Numbered from the stretch's first letter, positions 25,066-34,293 are shown. The stretch: DNA of 54,049 bases from an uncultured Faecalibacterium sp. (GCA_934540955.1 CAKTCY010000006.1:1-54049); one strand, 5' to 3'. Numbers and translations: made by a program. Notes: a model not told the origin generated them from the letters alone.

Positions 25066-25094
25066 TTAACAAAAAGGCCGCGCTCCGCTATAAT
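25066..25094 (+). promoter_or_regulatory. Promoter of the XpaC-like gene
   Basis: -35 TTAACA (25066-25071), 17-base spacer, consensus -10 TATAAT (25089-25094). Confidence 0.75.
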
Positions 25095-25145
25095 AGAGTG
25101 GAACGTGGTCTTATTTTTATCTTTCTGTGAAAGGAATTCTGTTTC

Positions 25146-26252
25146 ATGGAGCCGAGAAAACATTATTTTGCAAAGATCCCCACCATTGCCATCTTTATCG
25201 TCATGGCGATGTCCGGGCCGTTGGGGGTGCTGCTGTTCATCCTGAAGGGCATCGACCAGAAGATGCAGAAGGAGGAGCAGGAGGCTGCCCGTGCCCGGGG
25301 CAACTACCGCCCCGCCCCAGAACCCGCACCCATGCCGAAAACGCCGCCTTTCCCCGGGCAGGATGTTCCCACGGCAGAGCAGAAAAGCGCAAAGCAATGG
25401 CATAAAAACATTGCCACCCTCTGCACCATTATGGGTGCCGTTTTCCTGTTTGCCGGGGTGACGGATGCGGTGGATGTCATCAGTGTGTGGAAGTTTTGGC
25501 CCGACCCCGGGGAGCTGTTTTCCAATATTGCCATGGCCATTGGCGGCGGCGGTGCGCTGCTGACCGGCCTGCGGATGAAGAGCACCCGCAAGCTGGAGCG
25601 GCTGCTGGATAAAGTGGTGGGCGTGCGGGATAACATTCCTCTGCCGGAGCTGTTTGCTGCCGCCGGGGTGGATACTGCCCGGGGACGTGCTGCCGTGAAA
25701 AGCGCCATCGAGCATGGATACTTCGGCGCGGATGCCTACATTGACAACCGCACCGACACGCTGGTGGTGCGGGGCGCAGCACCGCAGCCGAAAAGGCCTG
25801 CACCCGCCCCTGCACCTAAAGCTCAGCCCGCCGCAGAGGACGAGTACGCTGCCCTGCTGCGCCAGCTGCGGGAGGTGAACGACGCCATCCCCGACCCGGT
25901 GATGAGCGCGAAGATCTCCAGGCTGGAAGAGGTCAGCGGGCGTATCTTTGCGCTGGCGCAGAAGGACCCGGAGAAAAAGGCGCAGCTGCAAAAGTTTATG
26001 AACTACTATCTGCCCACTGCGCTCAAGCTGCTGAACACCTACGCCAGCCTTTCCGGGCAGGCGGTGGAGGGCACGAACATCACCGAAGCCAAGCACAGCA
26101 TCGAGCGCAGCATGGACCTGCTGGTGACCGCCTTTGAAAACCAGCTGGACAAGCTGTTCCAAGCCGATGCGCTGGACGTGAACGCCGACATTGCCGCACT
26201 GGAAGGGATGCTGAACCTTGACGGCCTGACTGGGAGCGAATTTCATAAATGA
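25146..26252 (+). CDS. XpaC-like (5-bromo-4-chloroindolyl phosphate hydrolysis family) membrane protein
   Basis: 368 residues. A hydrophobic segment near the N-terminus (about 12-34), a Pro-rich stretch (about 50-75) and a pair of hydrophobic segments (about 88-140) precede a soluble C-terminal part. That part contains a second Pro/Ala-rich linker and a helical XpaC-type domain (EYAALLRQLREVNDAIPD ... LQKFMNYYLPTALKLLN). XpaC proteins often accompany TelA/TerD-type tellurite genes, none of which is present here. The family name comes from a B. subtilis phenotype; the true function is unknown. Confidence 0.78.
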   Translation: MEPRKHYFAKIPTIAIFIVMAMSGPLGVLLFILKGIDQKMQKEEQEAARARGNYRPAPEPAPMPKTPPFPGQDVPTAEQKSAKQWHKNIATLCTIMGAVFLFAGVTDAVDVISVWKFWPDPGELFSNIAMAIGGGGALLTGLRMKSTRKLERLLDKVVGVRDNIPLPELFAAAGVDTARGRAAVKSAIEHGYFGADAYIDNRTDTLVVRGAAPQPKRPAPAPAPKAQPAAEDEYAALLRQLREVNDAIPDPVMSAKISRLEEVSGRIFALAQKDPEKKAQLQKFMNYYLPTALKLLNTYASLSGQAVEGTNITEAKHSIERSMDLLVTAFENQLDKLFQADALDVNADIAALEGMLNLDGLTGSEFHK

Positions 26253-26255
26253 CCC

Positions 26256-26302
26256 GCGAGGGGCTGCTGCACAGCATGAGTGCACCGGCCCCTCGCTTTA
26301 TT
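26256..26302 (+). terminator. Terminator after the XpaC-like gene
   Basis: A 9-bp outer stem (GCGAGGGGC at 26256-26264 with GCCCCTCGC at 26288-26296) is followed by TTTATTT. It overlaps the last bases of the convergent AraC-family gene. Confidence 0.8.
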
Positions 26303-27218
26303 TCCGCAGTTTTGCCCGGTATGCCGAGGGCGTACAGCCCTGCCGGGCGCGGAATACCCGGGCAAAGTAGCTCATATCCTCAAAACCGCACTCTGCCCCG
26401 ATCTGCGCAACAGGCTTATCCGTCTGTTCCAGCAGGGTGGCGGCGTGGCGGATGCGGTGCTGGCACAGGTACTCCTTAGGGGTAAGGTCCATCATGCGGC
26501 GGAAGCAGCGCAGGCACTCGCTGACGCTGATGGATGCACTGGCTGCGATCTGTGCGGTGGTAATGGGGTCCTCCCGGTGGAGGCGGATAAAGTCCACCAT
26601 CTGTTTGATGCGCTCAGCATCCCGCAGCTCCTGCTCGGTAGGCGCGGGCGCGTGCTGTACACAATGCTCCTTGAGCAGGAAAAGAATGTTGGAAAGCGCT
26701 GCCCGCACCGCAAACTCATAGCCCGGCTGTTTTTCTGGCCAGAGATGCGCCATACGCTGCATCTCCGCCAGGATCTGCCGCTCCCATTCTGTTTCGCCCA
26801 GCAGCGGCACACAGCGGCACTCCGGGGCTGCGATCAGCGGGCTGAGATATTTCTGCCAGAACACGCTGCCGGTGGCACCGCCCACCACGGAAGGATGGAA
26901 CACCAGCGAATCATGGTGTGTGATCGGTGTGTCCGGCGCTTTTTCCGAAGCGTGGAGCACCCCGCTGTTGACGAACATCCCCTGCCCGGTCTGCAGACGG
27001 AAGGTCTTGCCATCCGCCTGCATCAACTCTGCGCCCCCGGTAACGACATCGATCTCAAATTCCGGATGCCAATGCCATGGCACGCCCGGGCAAAGCGTTT
27101 CCTGCGTGCGGTTCCATGCGCCCCACATCTCCACCGGAAACTCCGGTGTACCGATGGTCACCTGCTCCTTCCCATCTGCCCCCACAACGACCTGCCATAC
27201 CCCGTTTTCATCTATCAT
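26298..27218 (-). CDS. AraC family transcriptional regulator with cupin sensor domain
   Basis: 306 residues. An N-terminal cupin-like sensor domain (HWHPEFEIDVVTGG, about residues 50-63) is followed by a C-terminal double helix-turn-helix (about 205-306; AQIAASASISVSECLRCFRR and IGAECGFEDMSYFARVFR). It is typical of activators responding to sugars or similar ligands. The gene is divergent from a small ORF, and their -10 boxes overlap at 27277-27283, so the regulator probably controls that transcript as well as itself. Confidence 0.88.
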   Translation of the reverse strand: MIDENGVWQVVVGADGKEQVTIGTPEFPVEMWGAWNRTQETLCPGVPWHWHPEFEIDVVTGGAELMQADGKTFRLQTGQGMFVNSGVLHASEKAPDTPITHHDSLVFHPSVVGGATGSVFWQKYLSPLIAAPECRCVPLLGETEWERQILAEMQRMAHLWPEKQPGYEFAVRAALSNILFLLKEHCVQHAPAPTEQELRDAERIKQMVDFIRLHREDPITTAQIAASASISVSECLRCFRRMMDLTPKEYLCQHRIRHAATLLEQTDKPVAQIGAECGFEDMSYFARVFRARQGCTPSAYRAKLRK

Positions 27219-27252
27219 GGCGATTTTCTCCTATTGATACAGTGAAATTTTG

Positions 27253-27306
27253 CTAACAGTTTTTTCAGTTTGGTTATATAATAGCATCGTACCAAGGATC
27301 TTGCAA
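27253..27306. promoter_or_regulatory. Overlapping divergent promoters of the AraC gene and small ORF
   Basis: Minus strand: -35 TTGCAA (27301-27306), 17-base spacer, -10 TATTAT (27278-27283). Plus strand: -10 TATAAT (27277-27282) with a weak -35 CTAACA (27253-27258) at 18 bases. The two -10 boxes occupy almost the same bases, so the two transcripts should exclude each other. Confidence 0.6.
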
Positions 27307-27358
27307 GATACTCCGGATACCTGTCGCACACACCCCTTTGCACGGAGGATCTGTTCTA

Positions 27359-27574
27359 ATGAAAAGCTTCTGCCTGAGCCTATATGATGCTTATATCGAA
27401 CGCCTGATGAACCTTGCCGCACTGGAGGGTTCTCCCCTGTTCCGGGAGGTCTATCTGGACGCACTGTACGCTGCCGACAAAAAGCGGATGCTGCTGCGCC
27501 GCACCGCCGGCCAGTCCGGCACACCGTCTGCCGCTGTCTGTGCGCCCCGGTGCTGCTGCACCCGGAGCGTCTGA
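27359..27574 (+). CDS. Small hypothetical protein, 71 residues
   Basis: Starts MKSFCLSLYDAYIERLMNL; a good GGAGGAT ribosome binding site (27344-27350) lies 8 bases before the ATG. The first 45 residues look like an amphipathic helical protein; the end is Cys/Arg-rich (APRCCCTRSV) and may be less constrained. No relative is recognised. It is transcribed divergently from the AraC regulator and followed by two hairpins. The coding call rests on the ribosome binding site and context. Confidence 0.5.
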   Translation: MKSFCLSLYDAYIERLMNLAALEGSPLFREVYLDALYAADKKRMLLRRTAGQSGTPSAAVCAPRCCCTRSV

Positions 27575-27593
27575 ACGTTTTCCGTCATTCCTG

Positions 27594-27624
27594 ACCGGGT
27601 ACCGGTTTTGCCCCTGTACCCGGC
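27594..27624 (+). other. Hairpin in the small-ORF 3' region
   Basis: CCGGGTAC and GTACCCGG pair across a 13-base loop just after the small ORF. There is no U-run, so this is probably a 3'-end structure before the terminator that follows. Confidence 0.45.
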
Positions 27625-27656
27625 CGGTTCTCCTTAACGATTTATAATTTGCCAGC

Positions 27657-27707
27657 ACAGCGCCGCGCTGACCGGGTCCTTCCCGGAAGTGCGGCGCCGT
27701 GTTTTTT
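27657..27707 (+). terminator. Terminator downstream of the small ORF
   Basis: Outer stem GCGCCGC (27660-27666) with GCGGCGC (27691-27697), inner stem CCGGG/CCCGG, then CGTGTTTTTT. It insulates galK. The rest of the 415-base gap 27575-27989 is an AT-rich galK leader without a recognisable gene. Confidence 0.75.
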
Positions 27708-27891
27708 GTGCAAAGTGCAATTTTCCATCCCGTCTTTTTTGGGCGCTGCGCTCAAAATTCCGAGATTTGTGTGCATTTATGCCAAGCATTTTGATTTGCA
27801 CAAGAAATTTTTATTTTATTTGTTCTTCATCAACCAATCAGCTCTTACCGGCGTTTTTTGCAACTTTTCATCGAGATGCAACAATAACACA

Positions 27892-27920
27892 TGGTTTTTT
27901 GCGCTGTGTTTGACTATTAT
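27892..27920 (+). promoter_or_regulatory. Possible galKT promoter
   Basis: -10 TATTAT (27915-27920) with a poor -35 TGGTTT (27892-27897) at 17 bases, so activator dependence is plausible. Short inverted motifs (TTGCA with TGCAA at about 27858-27880) lie just upstream. Confidence 0.4.
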
Positions 27921-27989
27921 AGAAGCAGCTACGGCAGCTGCGAACGGCTGCATCGACTTTTCCGATCATAATAGTAGGAGGAAATTTCC

Positions 27990-29276
27990 ATGATGAAATC
28001 CATTTCCACCTGGAAGCAGGAGCTGACCGAGGGCGCACACGCTGCGCGTCTGGCTGCGCTGTACTGCTGCACCCCTGAAAAGACCCCTGCACAGGCAGCC
28101 CGCTATGCGGCTGTTCTGGACGGGCTGGAGACCACCTTTGGCGCACACACCAAGGCCGGTCTATATAGTGCCCCCGGCCGCACCGAGATCGGCGGCAACC
28201 ACACCGACCACCAGCATGGCCGTGTGCTGGCAGGCAGCGTGAACATTGATATGATCGCCGCTGCCGCCCCCAACAGCCTGAACCAGCTGCGCGTGCAGAG
28301 CGAGGGGTACGATTTGTGCGTCATCGACCTTGACGACCTGACTGCCCGCAAGGAGGAGGAGAACACCACCGCTTCCCTGCTGCGCGGCGAGTGCGAGGCC
28401 TTCCGTCAGCGCGGCGCAAAGCTGTCCGGTCTGGACGTGTACATCTCCTCCAACGTGCCCAAGGGCAGCGGCGTTTCTTCCTCTGCTGCCTTTGAGGTGC
28501 TGGTCGGCGTGATCCTGAACGACTGCTTCATGACAGAAAAGGTCTCCCCCATCGCCATTGCGCAGATCGGCCAGTGGGCTGAAAATGTGTACTTTGGCAA
28601 GCCCTGCGGCCTGATGGATCAGATGGCCTCCAGCGTGGGCAACATTATCACCATCGACTTTGCCGACAAGGAAAACCCCGATGTGGAGCCGGTGCAGGTG
28701 GACTTTTCCAAGGCCGGTCTGGCGCTGTGCATTCTGGACTCCGGTGCAGACCACGCCGACCTGACCGACGAGTACGCCGCCATCCCCAACGAGTGCCGCG
28801 CTGTGGCCGCTGTGTGCGGCGGCGAGGTGCTGCGGGACGTGCCCTTTGAGACCTTCCTTGCCAATATCCCGGCCTGCCGCAAGCAGTGCGGCGACCGCGC
28901 TGTGCTGCGCGCCTTCCACTTCTACGCCGATAACGACCGCGTACCCCAGCAGGTAGCCGCCCTGCGCGAGGGCGACTTTGACGCCTTTTTGCAGATGGTG
29001 ACCGCCTCCGGCGACAGCAGCTGGGAGTATTTGCAGAACGTCATCCCCGCCGGTTACAAGGAGCATCAGGAGGTGGCTGTGACCATCGCCGCTGCCAAGC
29101 ATTATCTGGGCGGCAAGGGCGCTGTGCGCGTGCACGGCGGCGGCTTTGCCGGTACGGTGCAGGCCTTTGTGCCGGTGGAGATGCTGGCAGACTTTAAGGC
29201 AAACATGGAAAAGATCCTCGGCGCGGGCCGCTGCCATGTGCTGAACATCCGTCCTGAGGGAGGTGCTGTGCTGTGA
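27990..29276 (+). CDS. galK: Galactokinase
   Basis: Phosphorylates galactose at C1 with ATP, the first committed Leloir step. 428 residues of the GHMP kinase family: the galactokinase signature GRTEIGGNHTDHQHG, the ATP loop PKGSGVSSSAAFE and the C-terminal HGGGFAGT motif. It has an additional N-terminal stretch of about 50 residues compared with short galactokinases. AGGAGGA precedes tandem ATGs at 27990 and 27993. The TGA overlaps the GTG start of galT (GTGA), coupling the two. Confidence 0.95.
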   Translation: MMKSISTWKQELTEGAHAARLAALYCCTPEKTPAQAARYAAVLDGLETTFGAHTKAGLYSAPGRTEIGGNHTDHQHGRVLAGSVNIDMIAAAAPNSLNQLRVQSEGYDLCVIDLDDLTARKEEENTTASLLRGECEAFRQRGAKLSGLDVYISSNVPKGSGVSSSAAFEVLVGVILNDCFMTEKVSPIAIAQIGQWAENVYFGKPCGLMDQMASSVGNIITIDFADKENPDVEPVQVDFSKAGLALCILDSGADHADLTDEYAAIPNECRAVAAVCGGEVLRDVPFETFLANIPACRKQCGDRAVLRAFHFYADNDRVPQQVAALREGDFDAFLQMVTASGDSSWEYLQNVIPAGYKEHQEVAVTIAAAKHYLGGKGAVRVHGGGFAGTVQAFVPVEMLADFKANMEKILGAGRCHVLNIRPEGGAVL

Positions 29277-30772
29277 TCTCCACTGCCATCCAGCAGCTCG
29301 TAAACTACGGGCTGGACACCGGGCTGATTTTGCCCGATGACGAGATCTATATCCGCAACCAGCTGCTGATGACCATGCAGCTGGACGACTTTACCGCCCC
29401 GGACAGCGAAGCGTGCTACACCGATCTGGAAAGCATCCTCAAAACTTTGGTAGACGATGCTGTTGCCCGCGGCGTGTGCGAGGATAACTCCACCGCACGC
29501 GATCTGTTCGACACCAAGCTGATGGGCGTGCTGACCCCGCGCCCCAGCATCGTACGCGCAAACTTTGAGGAGCGGTACGAAAACGAAGGCCCGCAGGCCG
29601 CCACCGACTGGTTCTACAGGTTCAGTCAGGACACCGATTACATCCGCCGCTACCGCATCAAGCGCGATCTGAAGTGGGTCACCAAGACCGAGTACGGCGA
29701 CTTGGATATCACCATCAACCTGTCCAAGCCGGAAAAGGATCCCAAGGCCATTGCCGCCGCAAAGCTTGCCCCTCAGAGCGCTTACCCCAAATGCCAGCTG
29801 TGCGTGGAGAACGAGGGCTATGCAGGCCGCATGAACCACCCCGCCCGCGAAAACCACCGCATCATCCCGCTGACCATCAACGACAGCGCGTGGAATTTGC
29901 AGTACAGCCCCTACGTTTACTACAACGAGCACTGCATCGTGTTCAATAACCAGCACACACCCATGAAGATCGAGCGGGCGACCTTCCGCAAGCTGCTGGA
30001 TTTTGTGGGTCTGTTCCCCCACTACTTTGTGGGCAGCAACGCCGATCTGCCTATCGTGGGCGGCAGCATCCTGAGCCACGACCACTTCCAGGGCGGTCAC
30101 TACGAGTTTGCCATGGCCAAGGCTCCCATCGAAAAGCCTTGGGTGTTCCCCGGCTTTGAGGATGTGGAGGCCGGTATCGTGCACTGGCCCATGAGCTGCA
30201 TCCGTCTGACCTGTGCGGACGATGCACGCCTTGTGGAGCTGGCCGATAAGCTGCTGGCTGCTTGGCGCGGCTACACCGATGAGAGCTGCTTTATTTTTGC
30301 CGAGACCGATGGCGAGCCCCACAACACCATCACCCCCATCGCCCGGATGCGGGACGGCAAGTATCAGCTGGACTTGGTGCTGCGTAATAACATCACCACC
30401 CCGGAGCATCCGCTGGGCGTGTACCACCCCCATGCCAAGCTGCACCACATCAAAAAGGAGAACATCGGCCTCATCGAGGTGATGGGTCTGGCCGTGCTGC
30501 CCAGCCGCCTGAAGCAGGAGCTGTTCGACCTTGCCGATGTGCTGGTGGCACACCTGCCCACCGCAGAGTACCCCGAAGCCCTGCAAAAGCACGCTGCATG
30601 GGCGGAGGAGATTCTTGCAAAGCACCCGGAGTTGAACGCCGACAATGTGCACCTGATCCTGCAGGACGAGGTAGGCTATGTGTTCGCACAGGTGCTGGCC
30701 GATGCCGGTGTGTACAAGCTGGATGAAGCAGGCCGCGCCGGTTTCGTCCGCTTCCTTGAAAGCGTAAAATAA
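29273..30772 (+). CDS. galT: UDP-glucose:hexose-1-phosphate uridylyltransferase, Gram-positive (class II) type
   Basis: Exchanges UMP between UDP-glucose and galactose-1-phosphate. 499 residues, the length of the Firmicute GalT class rather than the 350-residue E. coli class. Conserved segments include CQLCVENEGYAGRMNHPARENHR and the active-site region GGSILSHDHFQGGHYEF. The start is GTG at 29273, four bases inside galK. No galE or galactose transporter is adjacent. A strong terminator follows. Confidence 0.95.
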   Translation: MISTAIQQLVNYGLDTGLILPDDEIYIRNQLLMTMQLDDFTAPDSEACYTDLESILKTLVDDAVARGVCEDNSTARDLFDTKLMGVLTPRPSIVRANFEERYENEGPQAATDWFYRFSQDTDYIRRYRIKRDLKWVTKTEYGDLDITINLSKPEKDPKAIAAAKLAPQSAYPKCQLCVENEGYAGRMNHPARENHRIIPLTINDSAWNLQYSPYVYYNEHCIVFNNQHTPMKIERATFRKLLDFVGLFPHYFVGSNADLPIVGGSILSHDHFQGGHYEFAMAKAPIEKPWVFPGFEDVEAGIVHWPMSCIRLTCADDARLVELADKLLAAWRGYTDESCFIFAETDGEPHNTITPIARMRDGKYQLDLVLRNNITTPEHPLGVYHPHAKLHHIKKENIGLIEVMGLAVLPSRLKQELFDLADVLVAHLPTAEYPEALQKHAAWAEEILAKHPELNADNVHLILQDEVGYVFAQVLADAGVYKLDEAGRAGFVRFLESVK

Positions 30773-30785
30773 ACCATAACGCACC

Positions 30786-30825
30786 GAGGCTGTTGCACCT
30801 GTTATAGCGCAACAGCCTCTTTTTC
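30786..30825 (+). terminator. Terminator of galKT
   Basis: A perfect 11-bp stem (GAGGCTGTTGC at 30786-30796 with GCAACAGCCTC at 30809-30819) followed by TTTTTC. Confidence 0.9.
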
Positions 30826-30888
30826 TACTCCCCTGTAAAAAAGTCAATTTCTTCATTCTGCATCGTTATTTTGATGGAGGCATCGCTT

Positions 30889-31656
30889 ATGCAATACACC
30901 TTGGAAGTATGCGTAGACAGCACCGCCAGTGCGCTGGCGGCAAAACGCGGCGGCGCTGACCGGCTGGAGCTGTGCGCCGACCTGATCATCGGCGGCACCA
31001 CCCCTTCCCCTGCCCTGCTGCGTCAGGTCAAGGCCGAGACCGGTCTGCCGGTGCGGGCGCTGCTGCGTCCCCGCTTTGGCGATTTTTGCTACGACCGCTA
31101 CGAGCTGGCACAGATGGCCGAGTGCACCGCCGAGCTGGTCGCTGCCGGGGCAGACGGCATCGTGACCGGCGTACTGACCCCGGCGGGCGCGCTGGACTTA
31201 GACGCCCTGCGCCCCATCTATGCCGCAGCCCGACAGGCGGCAGAAAAAGCACACCGCACCGTGGACTGCACCCTGCACCGCGCCTTTGATGTCTGCTGTG
31301 ACCCCTTTGCCGCGCTGGAGGCTGCAAAGCAACTGGGGCTTGCCACCATCCTGACCAGCGGACAGGCCGCAAGCGCCCCGCAGGGTGCTGCCCTGCTGCG
31401 GCAGCTGGTGGAAGCTGCCGGGCAGGAAGTAGAGATATTGGTGGGCGCAGGCATATCCGCTGCCAACATCCCCGCCCTTGCCGCCCAGACCGGTGCCCAG
31501 GCGTTCCACCTTTCCGGCAAGCAGGTGCTGGACAGCCGCATGACCTTCCGGCGGGAGGGCGTGCCCATGGGTCTGCCGGGCTTTTCGGAGTTTGAGCTCT
31601 GGCAGACCAGCGAAGCAAACATCCGCGCCGCCCGCACCGTACTGGATGCGCTGTAA
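30889..31656 (+). CDS. cutC: CutC family protein (copper homeostasis-like)
   Basis: 255-residue TIM-barrel protein of the CutC family: LEVCVDS at the N-terminus, GGADRLELCADLIIGGTTPS, RPRFGDFCY, CTLHRAFDVC and the ILTSGQA strand. It was originally linked to copper tolerance; the biochemical role remains uncertain. GGAGG lies 8 bases before the ATG at 30889; an upstream in-frame ATG at 30874 would overlap that site. It follows the galKT terminator, so it needs its own promoter, which I could not place with confidence. Confidence 0.9.
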   Translation: MQYTLEVCVDSTASALAAKRGGADRLELCADLIIGGTTPSPALLRQVKAETGLPVRALLRPRFGDFCYDRYELAQMAECTAELVAAGADGIVTGVLTPAGALDLDALRPIYAAARQAAEKAHRTVDCTLHRAFDVCCDPFAALEAAKQLGLATILTSGQAASAPQGAALLRQLVEAAGQEVEILVGAGISAANIPALAAQTGAQAFHLSGKQVLDSRMTFRREGVPMGLPGFSEFELWQTSEANIRAARTVLDAL

Positions 31657-31790
31657 CGGACAAACGAAACTTTTATATCCTATTCCGGCGTAATAGGAAT
31701 GTATCCGTCTGCCCGCAGTGCCGCTGTTTCCACAGGAAACAGGCGCTGCATTCTGCCGTTTCCCATTACGACCCTTTCCCGTGAAAATGC

Positions 31791-31822
31791 AAAAACGGGC
31801 AGCCCCCAGGCTGCCCGTTTTT
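31791..31822. terminator. Bidirectional terminator between cutC and the ABC permease gene
   Basis: A 14-bp stem (31791-31804 with 31809-31822) with A5 on the left and T5 on the right, so it works in both directions. A 7-bp inverted repeat (TCCTATT...AATAGGA) lies just after cutC at about 31677-31697. Confidence 0.9.
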
Positions 31823-31857
31823 GCTCTATTGAAATGATTTTTCCGCATCGTCCCGCC

Positions 31858-33450
31858 TCAATGCAGGGCGGCAAACCGGACTGCGCCGCGGGTGCACAGC
31901 CAGCGGTGCAGCAGCAAGTCCAGCCCCAGCAGCACGGCCAGACAAGCACCCTGCGCGGCCAGCGGCGGCACGGCGTAGTCCAGTAAGGTCAGGGGCAAAA
32001 ACAGCACCCCGCCCGCCAGCAGCCACCCGCCGAACATGGCCAGCATACTGGCGGCGCTCCGCTTGACCACGGCGGCTTCGCTGACCCAGTGGAGGTTGGG
32101 CAGGCACAGCCCCAAAGCAAGCCCAAGCTGCGCTGTCAGCCATACAAAGGCTGCCAGCACCGCCAGCACGGGCATCCACTGCCCCGCTGGAATGCGCAGC
32201 GCCGCCATGGCGCACCCGGCGCATAGCCATGCCGCCGGCAGCGTGAGCAGCAATTGCAGCTCCACCTTTGCCCGCAGCACCTGCTGCGGGGTCACCGGCA
32301 GGCTTTGCAGCAGCCAGAGGGTGCTGCCCTCCAGCGACACCGAGGGCGCTGTGATAAAGTTCATGGCGGCTGCGGTGCACACCATGCCGCACACCAGCAT
32401 GGGCAGGCTCTCCGGCGGGTAAGCAGCCGTAAAGGCGCGCAGCGCAGCAGCCTTCCACAGCGCTGCCACCCCCAGCACCGGCAGCAACAGACTGCTCAGC
32501 GCACAGTTGAGCAGCCACATGGGGCAAGCCCCCAGATGCAGCAGCTCCCGCCGCAGCAGCGCCCGGCGCGGGGGCTGCTTTTTCTGCGCCTTTTCGCGGT
32601 ATTCCGCTTTTGCTCTGCCCGGTTCAAGGGTCAGCAGCCGCAGGTACGGCTTTGCCAGCGCCTTGTCACAGAGCACCATACAGACCGCAGCCAGCGCCAG
32701 CAACAGCAGCAGTGCCGGAATATTGCCCACTGCGGCGAAACCCAGCAGACGCAACGGCACGGCGGCACGGCTTGCCGCAGCGCCAGCCTGCACGGCATCC
32801 AGCACAAGGGCATCCACCGCGTTGCCCACCCATTGGAACACTGCATAATAGACCGCCAGAAAGAGCAGTGTACCAACCACCGTGACAAGGCTTTTGTGCC
32901 GGGCGCGGCGGTTGAGCAGCGCCACCGCCCAGCCCAGCAGAACGGCCAGCACCATAGAGACCCCCGCCAGCGCCAGTGCCACCGGCAGCGCCGCCAGCAG
33001 TGCACCGCCGGGGCGGGGTGCTGCCAACGCATAGCAGACCACCGAGGGTATCCACGCCAGCAGCAGATAAATCAGGCCGGTCAGGTACACCCCGCCGCAG
33101 CGCACCGCAAAAATAGCGCCCGGCGGGATGGGCAGCGCCAGCAGCTGCTGGTTATCCCGGCAGCGGAACAAATGCCCGTAGCTGGTAAAGGCGCTGGCCA
33201 GCACACTGACCGTCAGCGCCGAAAGCTCCATCAGCACAAAATAGAGCCATGCGAGCCCCTGCGGCACCAGCATGATTGCCATGGGCAGCGCCATTGAGCC
33301 AAAGCTGAGCATGACCAGCAGCATCAGCACTATAAACAGCAGCGCGTAGCCGAGCGTCCCCGCCCGGGAGCGCCGCTTTCCGGTCTTGCTGCTGCGCACA
33401 AAGGCCGCACCCAGTTCCAGAAGCTGTTTTTTGAGCAATGCACGGATCAT
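31858..33450 (-). CDS. ABC exporter permease, about 12 membrane segments
   Basis: 530 residues, very hydrophobic, with about twelve predicted membrane segments in two halves separated by a soluble loop (about 275-305, rich in Lys/Arg). Homologues in Firmicutes are annotated as putative ABC exporters; cargo is unknown. A positively charged N-terminus (KTGKRRSRAG) favours cytoplasmic placement. The start overlaps the ATPase stop by four bases (ATGA), so the subunits are co-translated. A bidirectional terminator follows. Confidence 0.82.
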   Translation of the reverse strand: MIRALLKKQLLELGAAFVRSSKTGKRRSRAGTLGYALLFIVLMLLVMLSFGSMALPMAIMLVPQGLAWLYFVLMELSALTVSVLASAFTSYGHLFRCRDNQQLLALPIPPGAIFAVRCGGVYLTGLIYLLLAWIPSVVCYALAAPRPGGALLAALPVALALAGVSMVLAVLLGWAVALLNRRARHKSLVTVVGTLLFLAVYYAVFQWVGNAVDALVLDAVQAGAAASRAAVPLRLLGFAAVGNIPALLLLLALAAVCMVLCDKALAKPYLRLLTLEPGRAKAEYREKAQKKQPPRRALLRRELLHLGACPMWLLNCALSSLLLPVLGVAALWKAAALRAFTAAYPPESLPMLVCGMVCTAAAMNFITAPSVSLEGSTLWLLQSLPVTPQQVLRAKVELQLLLTLPAAWLCAGCAMAALRIPAGQWMPVLAVLAAFVWLTAQLGLALGLCLPNLHWVSEAAVVKRSAASMLAMFGGWLLAGGVLFLPLTLLDYAVPPLAAQGACLAVLLGLDLLLHRWLCTRGAVRFAALH

Positions 33451-34166
33451 AATGCTTCCCCCGTATCCTCCAGCTCCAAAAATACCTCTTCCAATGTGTC
33501 ATCGCCGCGCACCTGCTCCATGGCACCCTCGCGCACCAGCTGGCCTTTGCGCAGAATAGCCACCCGGTCGCAGAGCTTTTCGGCCACCTCCAGCACATGG
33601 GTGGAGAAAAAGATGGCCCCGCCCTGCGCACAGAAGGCCTTCATCTGGGTCTTGAGCTGATGGGAGGCCAGCGGGTCCAGCCCGACAAAGGGCTCGTCCA
33701 TTAAAATCAGCTTCGGCTCGTGCAGCAGCGCCGCAATGATGGCCAGCTTCTGCTTCATGCCGTGGGAGTACGCCCCGATGGACTGCGCCAAGTCCGGCGT
33801 CAGGCCAAAGGCATCGCCGTACTGCCGGATGCGCTGCGCCCGCTGTGCAGCGCTTACGCCAAAAATGTCTGCGATAAAATCAAGGTACTGGATGCCGGTC
33901 ATATACTCGTAAAGCTGCGGGTCGTCCGGCAGATAGGCCATACGCCGCTTGCATTCCAGCGGGTCCTCCTGCACGGAAATGCCGTCCACATAAATTTCGC
34001 CGGTATCAAATTGCTGGATACCGCAGCAGCATTTCAAGGTAGTGGTCTTGCCCGCGCCGTTGTGCCCGATAAAGGCACACAGCTCCCCCGGGCGAATGTG
34101 CAGGCAAAGGTCCTGCACGGCGGGCTTGCCGCCGTAGGTTTTGGTCAGATGATCTATTTTTAACAT
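33447..34166 (-). CDS. ABC exporter ATP-binding protein
   Basis: 239 residues. Walker A GHNGAGKTTT, a signature motif in the variant form YSHGMKQK, Walker B LILMDEPFVGLD and the switch His (STHVLEV) are all present, so it should be active. It belongs to the ABC-2/ABC-A-like exporter ATPases. The start at MLKIDHLTKTYGG has AAGGAGG 6 bases upstream; a longer frame lacks this support. Energises the permease downstream. Confidence 0.93.
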   Translation of the reverse strand: MLKIDHLTKTYGGKPAVQDLCLHIRPGELCAFIGHNGAGKTTTLKCCCGIQQFDTGEIYVDGISVQEDPLECKRRMAYLPDDPQLYEYMTGIQYLDFIADIFGVSAAQRAQRIRQYGDAFGLTPDLAQSIGAYSHGMKQKLAIIAALLHEPKLILMDEPFVGLDPLASHQLKTQMKAFCAQGGAIFFSTHVLEVAEKLCDRVAILRKGQLVREGAMEQVRGDDTLEEVFLELEDTGEAL

Positions 34167-34246
34167 GGGCTGCCTCCTTGCTTTCAGGTTCGAGCCAAGT
34201 ATACACCTTCCGGCGGGGGGAAGGTCAAGCATTTCTCCGTTTTTTC

Positions 34247-34275
34247 TTGCGTTTTGTATAGGGCTGTGCTATACT
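34247..34275 (+). promoter_or_regulatory. Promoter of the cobalamin operon
   Basis: -35 TTGCGT (34247-34252), 17-base spacer, -10 TATACT (34270-34275). Transcription would begin about 15 bases before the riboswitch aptamer. Confidence 0.75.
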
Positions 34276-34293
34276 TTTTGACGAACTGAACAG

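Noticed and set aside
29102..30856. Antisense open frame of 584 codons opposite galT
   Set aside because: Repetitive hydrophobic/His-rich shadow sequence; it also runs across the galKT terminator.
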